Shown here: piece by piece, positions 26,001 through 34,437 of the stretch
Position numbering within the stretch: position 1 is the stretch's first letter
Layout of the letters: each line of letters starts with the position of its first letter
Source of the DNA: UBA1046 sp050945515
GTDB lineage: Bacteria > Bacillota > Clostridia > Saccharofermentanales > DTU023
DNA length: 64,000 nt
Direction of reading: 5' to 3'
Assembly: GCA_050945515.1 (NCBI GenBank)
Contig: JBMNTB010000006.1
Span: forward strand, 31,034 to 95,033
The notes under the pieces: generated by a model
Seen by the model: the letters and a program-made list of their open reading frames with translations, nothing else
Told to the model about the DNA's origin: nothing
Database searches by the model: none
Translations under genes and position numbers: made by a program

Positions 26001-26620
26001 TTTTGCAAATGAGGTAATCTGTCTGCTAATTCGTTAAGAATGTCATTGATTCTAATCAGATTAGTATCTGTTCGTTCCAGTTTGCGTTCTGCTTCAAGTT
26101 TTCGTGTCTTGTACTTTACTATACCTGATGCTTCATCAAATATTCGTCTTCTGTCCTCAGACCTGGAACTTAAGACTTCATCGACCTTGCCCTGACTGAT
26201 CAGAGAATAACCATCTCTCCCAATGCCCGTATCCATGAACAGTGCTGTAATATCCTTCAGTCGGCAAGGCGTCTGATTAATTAAATATTCACTCTCACCG
26301 GAGCGGTAATACCTGCGGACAATCCGTAGATGCTTATATTCCAGCGGCAAGGCCTGGTCACTATTATCAAAATTAATTGCAACCTCCGCAAAGCCCATGG
26401 CACGGCGATTTTCAGTGCCGTTAAAGACAACATCCTCCATCTTGTCGCCACGCAGAGAACGCACGCTCTGTTCGCCTAGAACCCATCTAATGGCATCAGT
26501 TACATTAGATTTTCCGGATCCATTCGGCCCGACAATTGCAGTGATACCTTTATGGAATTCAATCACCGTGTACTCGGGAAAAGATTTAAACCCCTGCATC
26601 TCCAGGGAAGTCAAATGCAT
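23045..26620 (-). CDS. smc: Chromosome segregation ATPase SMC
   Basis: 1191 residues. Walker A GPNGSGKSNVTDAIRWVLGEQ near the N-terminus, two long coiled coils (about 170-500 and 670-1000), the hinge in between (about 510-640; GPLGALIDM, GCRIVTLDGDVIHPGGSISGG), and the C-terminal LLSGGERSLTAIALLFAI and PFCVFDEVESTLDDANV. It organises and condenses the chromosome with ScpA and ScpB, which are not in the window. The D-loop region DEVESTLDD differs slightly from the common DEVDAALDD. The ATG shares one base with the rnc stop (TAATG). Confidence 0.98.
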   Translation of the reverse strand: MHLTSLEMQGFKSFPEYTVIEFHKGITAIVGPNGSGKSNVTDAIRWVLGEQSVRSLRGDKMEDVVFNGTENRRAMGFAEVAINFDNSDQALPLEYKHLRIVRRYYRSGESEYLINQTPCRLKDITALFMDTGIGRDGYSLISQGKVDEVLSSRSEDRRRIFDEASGIVKYKTRKLEAERKLERTDTNLIRINDILNELADRLPHLQNQAEKARVFLELSTSAKKLDIALILHQLDVRKHEASRQSEARNRLSEDLAAAETEVARVRQDYESTGHSIRELEQCADNLRQEYAQALDELSLKTNKIGLLNEQNKHLTREKTEALSELERLSRQQELLVAEQETREHKQNVLERQKEAFGKQLSGVEEQFQALLAQMDEQAQAQDHRRQELSSTREKIFAIETDQIRLQSEIELLDRQQNSLKQQIISFESEQADLNRAKIEAQTALTALEQNISLLSAQRSETDQFLNKKNLEINNLAAEHDNILQQIRDYQYQQSTLTKLEENLEGYQAPVKKIMQKVQSDADFAPDMIGPLGALIDMSPEFETAIEVALAASANYLVTNTAKSAQILIEWLRETDNGRATFLPLETITPRKLSSDLIAGAQNNPGYLGLASDLVSFPESIKNVVEYQLGRILVCDTLDHARTMASAIQYGCRIVTLDGDVIHPGGSISGGSIKRSASGIVGRSSRIAELGRRIDHLYNIRPELSHKLDEARAELLVTTAQNDEIMAEIQQLSEKLSSQRLKLDGFLETENKLKYESEHLETTLTELSAVKTKLQEQNIAAQEELNNERETLATLTVKIEQESSKREAARAERDRLREQQTDLKIALGSIEQSLAGIIDFIKHLNEQAVSDELRRSQLEQLVVTAEQQYSDNMLGLEQLSSEVDQVRDGISSSIAEIDEQNKEKALLEDKRLRLFHSIEAQSESLSSIKGELVRLEEALVRIDQSNDVLRNRLWEEYELTEATAQDWKQDIVSYNKSQKEFNQLRLKIRELGTVNVDAIREYESLMDRYDFMTKQRNDIELSRRELTDLIKDLDLAMSDQFRHYFTEISINFDSVFRELFGGGYAELSLQDTNEILSTDIIIKAQPPGKRLQNLSLLSGGERSLTAIALLFAILRMKPAPFCVFDEVESTLDDANVLRFTDYIKRYADNTQFILVTHRKGTMEAAERLYGVTMQERGVSSIYSMKLSDYPED

Positions 26621-27375
26621 TAATCGCCCACCCCGTCTTGAATACTCTCAGTAAGGTCTGAGAGCAAACCACAGCCGGAATCATCACAGACTATCATGGT
26701 TAATGCTTTACGAGCTGCGTTCTGTTCGGCTTCCTTTTTGCTGCTGCCACGTCCTGACGTAACTTCTATATCGTCAATAATAACTGCAGCCGTAAACGTT
26801 CGGTCATGCACAGGTCCTTCCTCAGCGATGATAACAAAGTTAAGCGTGCTATGACCTTTGGCGGTCTGAACAAGCTCTAATAGCCTGCTCTTAAAATCAT
26901 ATTGTATTTCCCCACTCATCGCCAGTTCCAGATAGGAGGCCAAGAGTGCAACAATAACTTTCCTGGCGCTGGACAAGCCGCCATCCAGGTAAACAGCTCC
27001 GAAAACGGCTTCCAGCGTATTGGCGAGATTCGAAGGTTTTGTTGAACCTCCTGTCATCAATTCACCCTTACCCAGCTGTAAATATTTCGCAAGCGAGATA
27101 TCCGAAGCAGCTCTAGCTAAAGTCCGTTCACAGACTACAAGAGATCGCGCCTTAGTCATTTCCCCTTCTTGGGGTTTGCCGGGCATGAAGAAGAGGCGCT
27201 CACTGATAATTAGTTGTAAAACAGCATCACCAAGAAATTCAAGACGTTCATTATTTTCAATGCCACGGTTTTCATACGCATATGTAGAGTGAGTGAGAGC
27301 TGTTTCCAATAACTGAGGATTTTTGAAATCATAAGACAAAATACTCATTAATTCCTGCAAATCTTTCTTTTCCAT
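26620..27375 (-). CDS. rnc: Ribonuclease III
   Basis: 251 residues. The catalytic signature NNERLEFLGDAVLQ is in the N-terminal RNase III domain, with the second acidic cluster around NTLEAVFGAVYLDGG. A double-stranded RNA-binding domain spans about 155-228 (SSKKEAEQNAARKAL). About 23 extra residues follow it. It cleaves double-stranded rRNA precursors and other duplexes. AGGAGGTGAG precedes the ATG; 16 bases before the start lies the end of the acpP terminator T-tract, so transcription needs read-through or a promoter I cannot see. Confidence 0.97.
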   Translation of the reverse strand: MEKKDLQELMSILSYDFKNPQLLETALTHSTYAYENRGIENNERLEFLGDAVLQLIISERLFFMPGKPQEGEMTKARSLVVCERTLARAASDISLAKYLQLGKGELMTGGSTKPSNLANTLEAVFGAVYLDGGLSSARKVIVALLASYLELAMSGEIQYDFKSRLLELVQTAKGHSTLNFVIIAEEGPVHDRTFTAAVIIDDIEVTSGRGSSKKEAEQNAARKALTMIVCDDSGCGLLSDLTESIQDGVGD

Positions 27376-27391
27376 ATCTCACCTCCTCTTC

Positions 27392-27424
27392 AAAAAAAGA
27401 GCCCCTCAATACATAAGGGGCTCT
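27392..27424 (-). terminator. Intrinsic terminator after acpP, before rnc
   Basis: On the minus strand AGAGCCCCT (27416-27424), a 9-base loop, AGGGGCTCT (27398-27406) and then TTTTTTT. This is a strong hairpin with a T-tract, placed 19 bases after the acpP stop and ending 16 bases before the rnc ATG. Confidence 0.92.
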
Positions 27425-27442
27425 GCTTAAACAATAATACGC

Positions 27443-27682
27443 CTAGATATTGGCCTGAATGAATGCGACAGCATCACCCACCGTTTTAATACGCTCTGCC
27501 TCCTCATCAGGTATTGACAGGTCAAATTCCTGTTCCATAGTCATTACCATTTCAACAATGTCTAAAGAGTCAGCATTCATATCATCAATGAAGTTAGAAT
27601 CCATTTTAATGGTTTCCGGACTGATACGCAATTGTTCAGCCAGCATATCGCGTACGCGTTCAAATATTTGTTCTGTAGTCAT
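27443..27682 (-). CDS. acpP: Acyl carrier protein
   Basis: 79 residues, highly acidic. The phosphopantetheine attachment serine is in NADSLDIVEMVM (Ser about 39). It carries acyl intermediates in fatty-acid synthesis. AGGAGGAATC gives a strong ribosome site. It has its own promoter and terminator, so it can be expressed at a high level independently of rnc-smc. The usual neighbours plsX and fab genes are absent here; pgsA is upstream instead. Confidence 0.97.
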   Translation of the reverse strand: MTTEQIFERVRDMLAEQLRISPETIKMDSNFIDDMNADSLDIVEMVMTMEQEFDLSIPDEEAERIKTVGDAVAFIQANI

Positions 27683-27748
27683 TATAGATTCCTCCTAAGA
27701 ACTATTCTCCATATTATAATAGCAGTGGTTTTCTGCATTAATATAATA

Positions 27749-27777
27749 TTCTTAGTTGTTGATCAGCAAAATGTCAA
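27749..27777 (-). promoter_or_regulatory. Probable acpP promoter
   Basis: On the minus strand TTGACA (27772-27777), a 17-base spacer and TAAGAA (27749-27754), in the 130-base gap between pgsA and acpP. A second possible -10 (TATAAT) occurs closer to acpP without a good -35. Confidence 0.5.
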
Positions 27778-27812
27778 GTGTAGACGCATGGATATTAACA
27801 GTTCGTCAACTA

Positions 27813-28412
27813 TTAATCCGCAAAAAACTTACGATTTTTCCATAAATAATCTGTTCCGGACAAGACTGTCATAATAACTGCAATTCCAACCAGGATTGTA
27901 CCAAAAATCTCCAAAGGCATATTGGGGAAATTCAAATCAGCTATCTGATAAATAATTGGCAATGCCAACAGATATATAATGGCGATCAACTGAGTAACCA
28001 TTTTGGCTTTACCGAACATACTTGCTGCGATTACAACGCCTTGCTGGGCAGCCATCAGACGCATACCGGTAACTATAAACTCACGAGCGATAATGATTAC
28101 CAGTGCCACTACTCCTGCCCGATCCAAAGCCACCAGGCAGGCAAAGGTAGCAATTACAAGCAGTTTATCGGCTATCGGATCCAAAAATTTACCAAAATTC
28201 GATACAAGCCCCAATTTTCTAGCGTAGTGGCCATCAAAAAAATCTGTGATAGAAGCTAGTATGAATAAAGTAAGAGCGATTATATGGCCACCTAAGCCAG
28301 TCACAAAGCTATTCCATTTAGCTGCCCAGTCAAAAGGCAGGGGTAACATAAACAGCATGATAAAAGGCACCAGAATAATCCTGCTGATTGTTAACTTATT
28401 TGCAATATTCAT
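27813..28412 (-). CDS. pgsA: CDP-diacylglycerol-glycerol-3-phosphate 3-phosphatidyltransferase
   Basis: 199 residues, about four to five transmembrane helices. The CDP-alcohol phosphotransferase motif DG(x)2AR(x)8G(x)3D(x)3D is complete: DFFDGHYARKLGLVSNFGKF followed by LDPIADK. It makes phosphatidylglycerol phosphate, the first committed step to anionic phospholipids. The start overlaps the end of rimO by 17 bases, as in many Firmicutes. Confidence 0.95.
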   Translation of the reverse strand: MNIANKLTISRIILVPFIMLFMLPLPFDWAAKWNSFVTGLGGHIIALTLFILASITDFFDGHYARKLGLVSNFGKFLDPIADKLLVIATFACLVALDRAGVVALVIIIAREFIVTGMRLMAAQQGVVIAASMFGKAKMVTQLIAIIYLLALPIIYQIADLNFPNMPLEIFGTILVGIAVIMTVLSGTDYLWKNRKFFAD

Positions 28413-29745
28413 ACTCAGTGACCCCCACTAAAGAATAATGATCAGCCTCAACTATTCGTACAGGGTAGCGTCTATTCAGATCCAGGTCAGGTACTGTAGA
28501 CGCCACCCAGATCACAGGATCAACATCTGGCGCTTCGCCGTAACTGCGCCCTTGATAAAGTATATCACCTTCATGGTAATCACTAAAGATGACATCAGTT
28601 ATCGTTCCTATCCGTTCTTGACTTTTAGCAAATTCAATTCTACTTTGTGCTAACATTACCCTATCATATCTATTTTGAGCAATGTCAGAACTGATTTTAG
28701 GTGTTAATCTGGCAGCAGGAGTCCCTGCTTCCGGTGAAAAGATAAAACAGCCAAGTCGATCAAATCTGATCTCTTCCATTAAATTCAGCAGAATCTCAAT
28801 ATCAGCTTCTGTCTCCCCGGGAAAGCCTACCATAACAGTCGTACGCAATATCAAACCCGGCAATTTACTTCGTAGCAAGGCAATTTTTTCCTTTATCAGC
28901 TCGGATGTCTCCAGGCGACCCATACGCTTTAAAATAGTATTTGACGCATGCTGAATAGGAAGATCAATATAGTTCAGAATTCTGGCTGATTGAGCCATCG
29001 TATCGATCAGGTTGCCGGTAATGGAATCAGCATAAAAATACATCATTCTTATCCAGATATCAGGAGGTAATTTACTGTCCAGTTCCTGCAGCAATAAATC
29101 CAATGCCGGTTTACCATAGATATCTGTGCCGTAACGAGTCGTATCCTGAGCGATCAAAATGATTTCCTGTACTCCTCGAGCAGCTAATGATAGGGCTTCT
29201 TGGCGGATATCTTCAATAGAGCGAGAAATCTGTGGGCCTCTGATAGACGGAATGGTGCAATAGGTACAGTGATTAGAGCATCCCTCGGAAATCTTCAGCC
29301 AGGCGTATTGCTGACTGGCCGGCACACGCGTACCGCACAAATGCGAAACACCGCCGACACCCCGGGGTGATCTATCCGCCGGCCATTCCCCCGCTATCAG
29401 TGCATTAACTGTTTCAACAATTAGTCCGTATTCTGCAGTACCGAGTATGGCATCTACTTCCGGCAATGCCTCAAAAATCTCATTACCAATCATCTGCGGC
29501 AAACAGCCGGTCAATATCAGATACTCAGCTTTGCCATGTGGCTTCTTATACGGTACCAAATCTAAAATTACGTCAACCGCCTCAGCTCTGGCCGGTTCAA
29601 TAAAGGAACAAGTATTAACAATTAGCAAATCAGCGTCTCGAGGCGCAGAGCAGGAAGTATAGCCTGCCTCAATGAGTCGCGCGCTCATAAATTCGGCATC
29701 AACTTGGTTTTTAGGACAGCCCAGAGTCAGTAAATAAAACTTCAT
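28396..29745 (-). CDS. rimO: Ribosomal protein S12 methylthiotransferase RimO
   Basis: 449 residues. The N-terminal LGCPKNQVDAEFMS, NTCSFIEPA and TGCLPQM hold the auxiliary-cluster cysteines. The radical-SAM motif is EGCSNHCTYCTIPSIRG, and a TRAM domain follows at the C-terminus. The signature LGCPKNxVD separates RimO from MiaB, also present at 8105. It adds a methylthio group to an aspartate of S12. It overlaps pgsA and follows recX by 9 bases. Confidence 0.96.
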   Translation of the reverse strand: MKFYLLTLGCPKNQVDAEFMSARLIEAGYTSCSAPRDADLLIVNTCSFIEPARAEAVDVILDLVPYKKPHGKAEYLILTGCLPQMIGNEIFEALPEVDAILGTAEYGLIVETVNALIAGEWPADRSPRGVGGVSHLCGTRVPASQQYAWLKISEGCSNHCTYCTIPSIRGPQISRSIEDIRQEALSLAARGVQEIILIAQDTTRYGTDIYGKPALDLLLQELDSKLPPDIWIRMMYFYADSITGNLIDTMAQSARILNYIDLPIQHASNTILKRMGRLETSELIKEKIALLRSKLPGLILRTTVMVGFPGETEADIEILLNLMEEIRFDRLGCFIFSPEAGTPAARLTPKISSDIAQNRYDRVMLAQSRIEFAKSQERIGTITDVIFSDYHEGDILYQGRSYGEAPDVDPVIWVASTVPDLDLNRRYPVRIVEADHYSLVGVTEYEYCK

Positions 29746-29754
29746 TACGCTATA

Positions 29755-30213
29755 CTATTTTCCGGCAAGATATTTGTCAATTATCTCCCTGATTATGGAA
29801 TAGTCGTAACCTCTGCTCCGGAGCAGGTTATTAATCTGTTGGCGATCAGTCTCACTCGGATTAGGAAACCGCGCCTGTACTAATTGACAAGCGGAATCAT
29901 GATCTGTCGGCAATTCCTCTACAAGTTCTTCAGCAATATCTCTAGGTACACCTCTTTGCCTCAATTCGTACTGAACGGCAAGTCGAGAGCGCAAGCGCCG
30001 CCCTTGATAGTCTCTCATCATCGCACGACCGGCTCTGAAATCATTTATATAATCAATATCATGCAAATAGTCAATGACAGCTTCAATCAGCAATTCATCA
30101 GCACTTTCCCTTTTCAGGCGTGCTCTGACTTGGCCACTGGATTTGTTCTGTCGCAGACCAATGAATCTAACCGCTTTTTCGCGCAAAGTATCAAATGATA
30201 ATTCTGTCATCAC
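29755..30213 (-). CDS. recX: RecX, modulator of RecA
   Basis: 152 residues, alpha-helical, with three tandem RecX repeats. The sequence RQNKSSGQVRARLKRE, LHDIDYINDFRAGRAMMRDY and RLAVQYELRQRGVPRDIAEE is typical. It binds RecA filaments and limits them. The start is GTG or the adjacent ATG. It lies 17 bases after recA and is probably co-transcribed under the same SOS control. Confidence 0.92.
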   Translation of the reverse strand: MMTELSFDTLREKAVRFIGLRQNKSSGQVRARLKRESADELLIEAVIDYLHDIDYINDFRAGRAMMRDYQGRRLRSRLAVQYELRQRGVPRDIAEELVEELPTDHDSACQLVQARFPNPSETDRQQINNLLRSRGYDYSIIREIIDKYLAGK

Positions 30214-30230
30214 TGCCTAAAAATTAGATA

Positions 30231-31352
30231 TTAATCAAGCCCCAGCAGATCATCTACATCATCTAAAGCCAGTTTATCCTCTTTTACAGAATTCGACTCC
30301 TCTGACTCCTCATCAGTTGCCTCAAAATGATCGCGGATTTTTTCTTCAATCTCTTCGGCAATCTCAGGATTATCAATCAGATACTGCCTGGCATTATCAC
30401 GCCCTTGAGCCATCTGCTCTCCCTGATACGAGAACCACGATCCACTCTTATTGACTATATCCAATTCGACGCCAATATCTATCAGACAACCAGTCTGGGA
30501 TATGCCCTCACCGTATAGAATATCAAATTCCGCTTCTTTGAATGGAGGTGCCACCTTATTTTTAACTACTTTTACACGGGTCCGGGAACCAATAATCTCT
30601 GTGCCGCTGCGCAAGGTCTCTATTCTTCTGACATCGAGTCTGACCGATGAGTAAAACTTCAACGCTCTGCCGCCGGTTGTTGTTTCCGGATTGCCAAACA
30701 TAACGCCGATTTTCTCGCGTAATTGGTTAATAAAAATAACCAATGTCTGTGACTTATTTAATACACCTGCCAGTTTACGCAATGCCTGAGACATCAATCT
30801 TGCCTGCAGTCCAACCATTGCATCGCCCATCTCACCATCAATTTCAGCTCTGGGGACTAAGGCTGCAACGGAATCAACGACAATAATATCAACAGCTCCG
30901 CTTCGAGCCAATTCTTCAGTTATCTCAAGGGCCTGCTCACCATAATCCGGTTGTGAGACAATCAAATTATCAATATCTACACCTAATTTGGCTGCGTAGG
31001 ATGGATCCAGCGCGTGCTCTGCATCTATGAAAGCTGCAATTCCACCCAATTTCTGTGCCTCCGCAATACAGTGTAATGCCACGGTTGTTTTACCGGAAGC
31101 CTCAGGTCCAAAGATTTCTACAACACGTCCGCGCGGGAGACCGCCAATGCCCAAAGCAATATCAAGTGATAGTGCCCCGGTAGGAATAGAAGAAATCTCA
31201 TAATCAACCTCATCTCCCAGCTTTAAGATTGCACCTTTACCATAATGTTTTTCAATTTCATTTAGCGCTGCCGTTAAAGCCTTTTTTCTGTCTTCATTAG
31301 CTTTCGGTTCAATATTCTGTCTATGTTTGGAAGATTTTTTTGCTCTGGCCAT
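30231..31352 (-). CDS. recA: Recombinase RecA
   Basis: 373 residues. Walker A EIFGPEASGKTTVALH, VIVVDSVAALVPRAEI (Walker B) and INQLREKIGVMFGNPETTTGGRALKFYSSVRLD (L2 loop) are all intact. The N-terminus has a short lysine-rich lead and the C-terminus is acidic (EATDEESEESN). It promotes strand exchange and LexA cleavage. GAGGAG precedes the ATG; a strong promoter with a LexA box lies upstream. Confidence 0.98.
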   Translation of the reverse strand: MARAKKSSKHRQNIEPKANEDRKKALTAALNEIEKHYGKGAILKLGDEVDYEISSIPTGALSLDIALGIGGLPRGRVVEIFGPEASGKTTVALHCIAEAQKLGGIAAFIDAEHALDPSYAAKLGVDIDNLIVSQPDYGEQALEITEELARSGAVDIIVVDSVAALVPRAEIDGEMGDAMVGLQARLMSQALRKLAGVLNKSQTLVIFINQLREKIGVMFGNPETTTGGRALKFYSSVRLDVRRIETLRSGTEIIGSRTRVKVVKNKVAPPFKEAEFDILYGEGISQTGCLIDIGVELDIVNKSGSWFSYQGEQMAQGRDNARQYLIDNPEIAEEIEEKIRDHFEATDEESEESNSVKEDKLALDDVDDLLGLD

Positions 31353-31394
31353 ATCTGCTCCTCTTCAGCATATTAATTATTTCACGAATCATTG

Positions 31395-31408
31395 TGAACG
31401 TATGTTCC
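31395..31408 (-). promoter_or_regulatory. LexA (SOS) box of recA
   Basis: TGAACGTATGTTCC (plus strand) fits the GAAC-N4-GTTC core and the wider Gram-positive consensus except for one flanking base. It covers the predicted transcription start of the recA promoter. Confidence 0.85.
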
Positions 31409-31413
31409 CATTG

Positions 31414-31442
31414 ATGATAAGTCAACAAAAATAAACTGTCAA
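31414..31442 (-). promoter_or_regulatory. recA promoter
   Basis: On the minus strand TTGACA (31437-31442), a 17-base spacer and TATCAT (31414-31419). The predicted start is near 31407, inside the LexA box, leaving a leader of about 55 bases. Confidence 0.75.
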
Positions 31443-31537
31443 CTATAAAGATTTTGCTGGCAGTAGTTCCTTTAGTCAAGAAAACCGGCTAAAATAGTAA
31501 GCCGTGATTAACTAAAATGAGCCGCAATGAACAAAAA

Positions 31538-33121
31538 CTACTCAATTACCGGCGAAAAGCCCAATATTCTTCTCACCTCCTTTTGGATGAACTTTGCTTC
31601 TCTAAGACCGATAGCAATTCCGGCAAAATACCAGGTTATCAGTGCAATTCCGATTTTACCCAGATACACCACAATTTGCATTACCTTGCCGGCGGGGTGT
31701 ATAGGCAGTGTATTGACTCCCATCAATACAATAGCCGTAATCAGAGATATGAACAGGCAGCGCAGATAGAATGGCAACATCCGATTAGGCCTAGCCTGAG
31801 GAATATGTATCTTGTATAGGGTGGACAGAATTGCCCATCTGATCAGATCGTTAATAATGCTCGCAATAGGAATACCATATAAGCCAAGTCCTAGAGTATT
31901 GGCAAATAATATACAGAGGACAGGATTCAAAGCCAGAGAGACAATTGAGGTCAGTACCGAAATTCGAGTCACTTTTCGCGCATAAAATGCATTTATTAAA
32001 ACCTGAATGCAGGTAGCAGGAATTAGAGAAAAGGCATATATCTGCAACAAACCGGCCTCAATAGCGATACGGTTCTCAGGTATTGCTCCCCGCCACTGGA
32101 ATATGGCACGAATCGTATCTTGTGACAGAACGACGAAAATCAGTATAAAGGGCATAACCATGAAAAGGACGCGTCGAAGGCCGTTTGTATAGATGCGGCG
32201 CATATTTTTGTAGTTCTTTAGTGCATGTTCATATGACAAAGTGGGTAAAATAATATTGGTCATTGATACTACTATAATGCCCACAGGCAAATTTCTTGTT
32301 ACCTGAGCATGGCGCAAAGCGGTAACTGCCCCTTGAAACTGATGAGCAAAATGAGTTTGGATAATTGAATTGATCTGCATAACAGATCCCGACATCAAAG
32401 TAGGAATCGCTAATCTAACAAGTGCTTTAAAGCCAGGATCCTTAACGTCAAGATTTGGTCGATAGGGGCGAATCTCTTTTCTCGCCCGCACCAAAACATA
32501 TATAAACTGGACGAAGGCGGCAATTACGACACCAAAGGCTACGCGAACCGGTCCGCTACTGCTTTTATCTCCCCAATATAGAATAAAGAAAATGCAAACA
32601 ATATTATAGATGAAGGTGGAAAACATCTGCTTATGATAAATCTTGTTGCCGTAGAGAACACCTGCCAGCAAACCGCCCAACATAAGAAAAATTGTTTGAG
32701 GAAATAGAGCTCTTGTAACTCGGACCGCCAAGTCAACAACTTCAGCCGGCTGCTTCATATTGTAGGCCCTAATCAGATAGGGAGCAAAAATTTCACCCAG
32801 AATATTGGCACCAATTAATACTAAAGTCATCACAGTAATGAATGTGCTTAAGCTCTTCCAGAAGCGCTTGGCCTGGTTTTTAGCAATGGCAGAGCTGAGT
32901 GATGGCGTAACTGCAGCGCTAATAGCCCCGCCCACCAGCATCTGATAAAAAAGATCAGGAATTTGAAAGCCGATATTATAGGCATCTGAATTAATGCCAT
33001 ATCCCAGGACAGGAACAATTAGAATCTCCCTAATGAATCCGGTAGCTTTTGTTGCAGCTAGGCTTACCATCATTGCAATTGTCACTAGGGATAGATCTTT
33101 TGACAGGCTTCTTTTGCTCAT
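31538..33121 (-). CDS. murJ: Lipid II flippase MurJ (MviN)
   Basis: 527 residues with about 14 transmembrane helices. MurJ/MVF signatures include KATGFIREILIVPVLG near the N-terminus, LFYQMLVGGAISAAVTPSL, RALFPQTIFLMLGGLLAGVL and NLPVGIIVVSMTNIILP. It should flip the peptidoglycan precursor lipid II outward. It overlaps the cinA stop by 4 bases (ATGA). Its end lies in the recA upstream region, so it is transcribed separately from recA. Confidence 0.94.
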   Translation of the reverse strand: MSKRSLSKDLSLVTIAMMVSLAATKATGFIREILIVPVLGYGINSDAYNIGFQIPDLFYQMLVGGAISAAVTPSLSSAIAKNQAKRFWKSLSTFITVMTLVLIGANILGEIFAPYLIRAYNMKQPAEVVDLAVRVTRALFPQTIFLMLGGLLAGVLYGNKIYHKQMFSTFIYNIVCIFFILYWGDKSSSGPVRVAFGVVIAAFVQFIYVLVRARKEIRPYRPNLDVKDPGFKALVRLAIPTLMSGSVMQINSIIQTHFAHQFQGAVTALRHAQVTRNLPVGIIVVSMTNIILPTLSYEHALKNYKNMRRIYTNGLRRVLFMVMPFILIFVVLSQDTIRAIFQWRGAIPENRIAIEAGLLQIYAFSLIPATCIQVLINAFYARKVTRISVLTSIVSLALNPVLCILFANTLGLGLYGIPIASIINDLIRWAILSTLYKIHIPQARPNRMLPFYLRCLFISLITAIVLMGVNTLPIHPAGKVMQIVVYLGKIGIALITWYFAGIAIGLREAKFIQKEVRRILGFSPVIE

Positions 33122-34437
33122 CCTATTCCTTCCCCGTATTCTGCAGAAATCTGCCTGCGTAAAAGATCAAGCGCATTGAGCGTTGCGATTCTGCGGATTC
33201 GGTTGCGTTCTCCTCTTAGTATAAAATGACGGGCAAATGTTCCTGAATGCTCTGACAAACCAATCCAGACAGTCCCGACAGGTTTACTATCAGTACCTCC
33301 TCCAGGCCCGGCAATGCCGGTTACGGACACTGCATAGTCAGTCTGCAACAAAGAGCGAATCCCCTCAGCCATAGCAATTGCACACTGCTCGCTGACAGCG
33401 CCGTCAGATTGCAATATTTCAGCCGGAACGCCCAGTAAAGACTGCTTGAGCTCATTGGCATAGACTATCATAGAACCGGAAAATACACGAGAGGCACCGG
33501 GGATACTGGCCAGCTCAGCGCTTAAGAGCCCAGCTGTACAAGATTCGGCAAAGCTGACTCTAGCGTTTTGAGCAGAAAGCTGCTCTACAATGATTTGTGG
33601 CAGAGTTTTGTTTTCAACAGAATAAATGTATTCCCCTAACCTGGCTTTAATCTGAACCAGCACCGGCTGAAAAATTTCATTCAATTCCTCAATTGTCTGC
33701 TCCGCAGAAGCCATCACACTGAGCCGTAAAACTACTTCGCCATCCTCTGCATATGGCGCAATTGTTACTGTCCCCTGATCGTGAATAATGTCCGAAATCA
33801 TTGAGGTCAAACGACTCTCGCCTAAACCGATAGTTCGAATATACAGATGTTGCAAATGACGTTTGGTCATAGTACACAGCCAAGGCTTTAATTCTCTTTC
33901 AAACATGGTGTTCATTTCCAGAGGCGGACCGGGTAAAACAGCCAAATAACGCCTCTTCCCTGCATAGTCTAATTGGAATAAAGCACCCGGCGCAGTTCCG
34001 GCTGCATTATATAGAATTTTAGCCTCCCTGGGCAGCATAGCCTGTTTCCAATTATTACTAGTCAACACATAATGGTGGCGAGTAATTCGATCCCGAATCC
34101 ATTTTGCAGCTTCGGCATTAAAAACCAGTTCTGTGCCGGCGATTTTAGCGCATATCTGCATGGTAATATCATCTTCTGTAGGGCCCAAACCGCCAGTTGC
34201 AATGACAAGATCACTGCGCTCCAATCCTTGCCTAATGACTGCTTCCATCCGCTCAGGATTATCGCCAACTACAGCTTGATAGTAATTACTAATCCCCAGC
34301 TCAGAAAGTTCACAGGCCAAATCGCGGGCATTAGTATTGACTATTTGACCCAACAATAATTCAGTACCGATAGAAATAATCTCAGCACTATAGATCTGCC
34401 GTTCTGACTCAAGCTCCTGTATCACAAGATTATTCAC
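33118..34437 (-). CDS. cinA: CinA family competence/damage-inducible protein (nicotinamide mononucleotide deamidase)
   Basis: 439 residues. An N-terminal MoaB/MogA-like domain (AEIISIGTELLLGQIVNTNAR, ATGGLGPTEDDIT) and a C-terminal NMN deamidase domain (SFAESCTAGLLSAELASIPG, YAVSVTGIAGPGGGTDSKPVGTV). Such two-domain proteins recycle NMN and remove damaged nucleotides. The GTG start shares one base with the folD stop. The usual cinA-recA adjacency is nearly kept, with murJ inserted between. Confidence 0.94.
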   Translation of the reverse strand: MNNLVIQELESERQIYSAEIISIGTELLLGQIVNTNARDLACELSELGISNYYQAVVGDNPERMEAVIRQGLERSDLVIATGGLGPTEDDITMQICAKIAGTELVFNAEAAKWIRDRITRHHYVLTSNNWKQAMLPREAKILYNAAGTAPGALFQLDYAGKRRYLAVLPGPPLEMNTMFERELKPWLCTMTKRHLQHLYIRTIGLGESRLTSMISDIIHDQGTVTIAPYAEDGEVVLRLSVMASAEQTIEELNEIFQPVLVQIKARLGEYIYSVENKTLPQIIVEQLSAQNARVSFAESCTAGLLSAELASIPGASRVFSGSMIVYANELKQSLLGVPAEILQSDGAVSEQCAIAMAEGIRSLLQTDYAVSVTGIAGPGGGTDSKPVGTVWIGLSEHSGTFARHFILRGERNRIRRIATLNALDLLRRQISAEYGEGIG

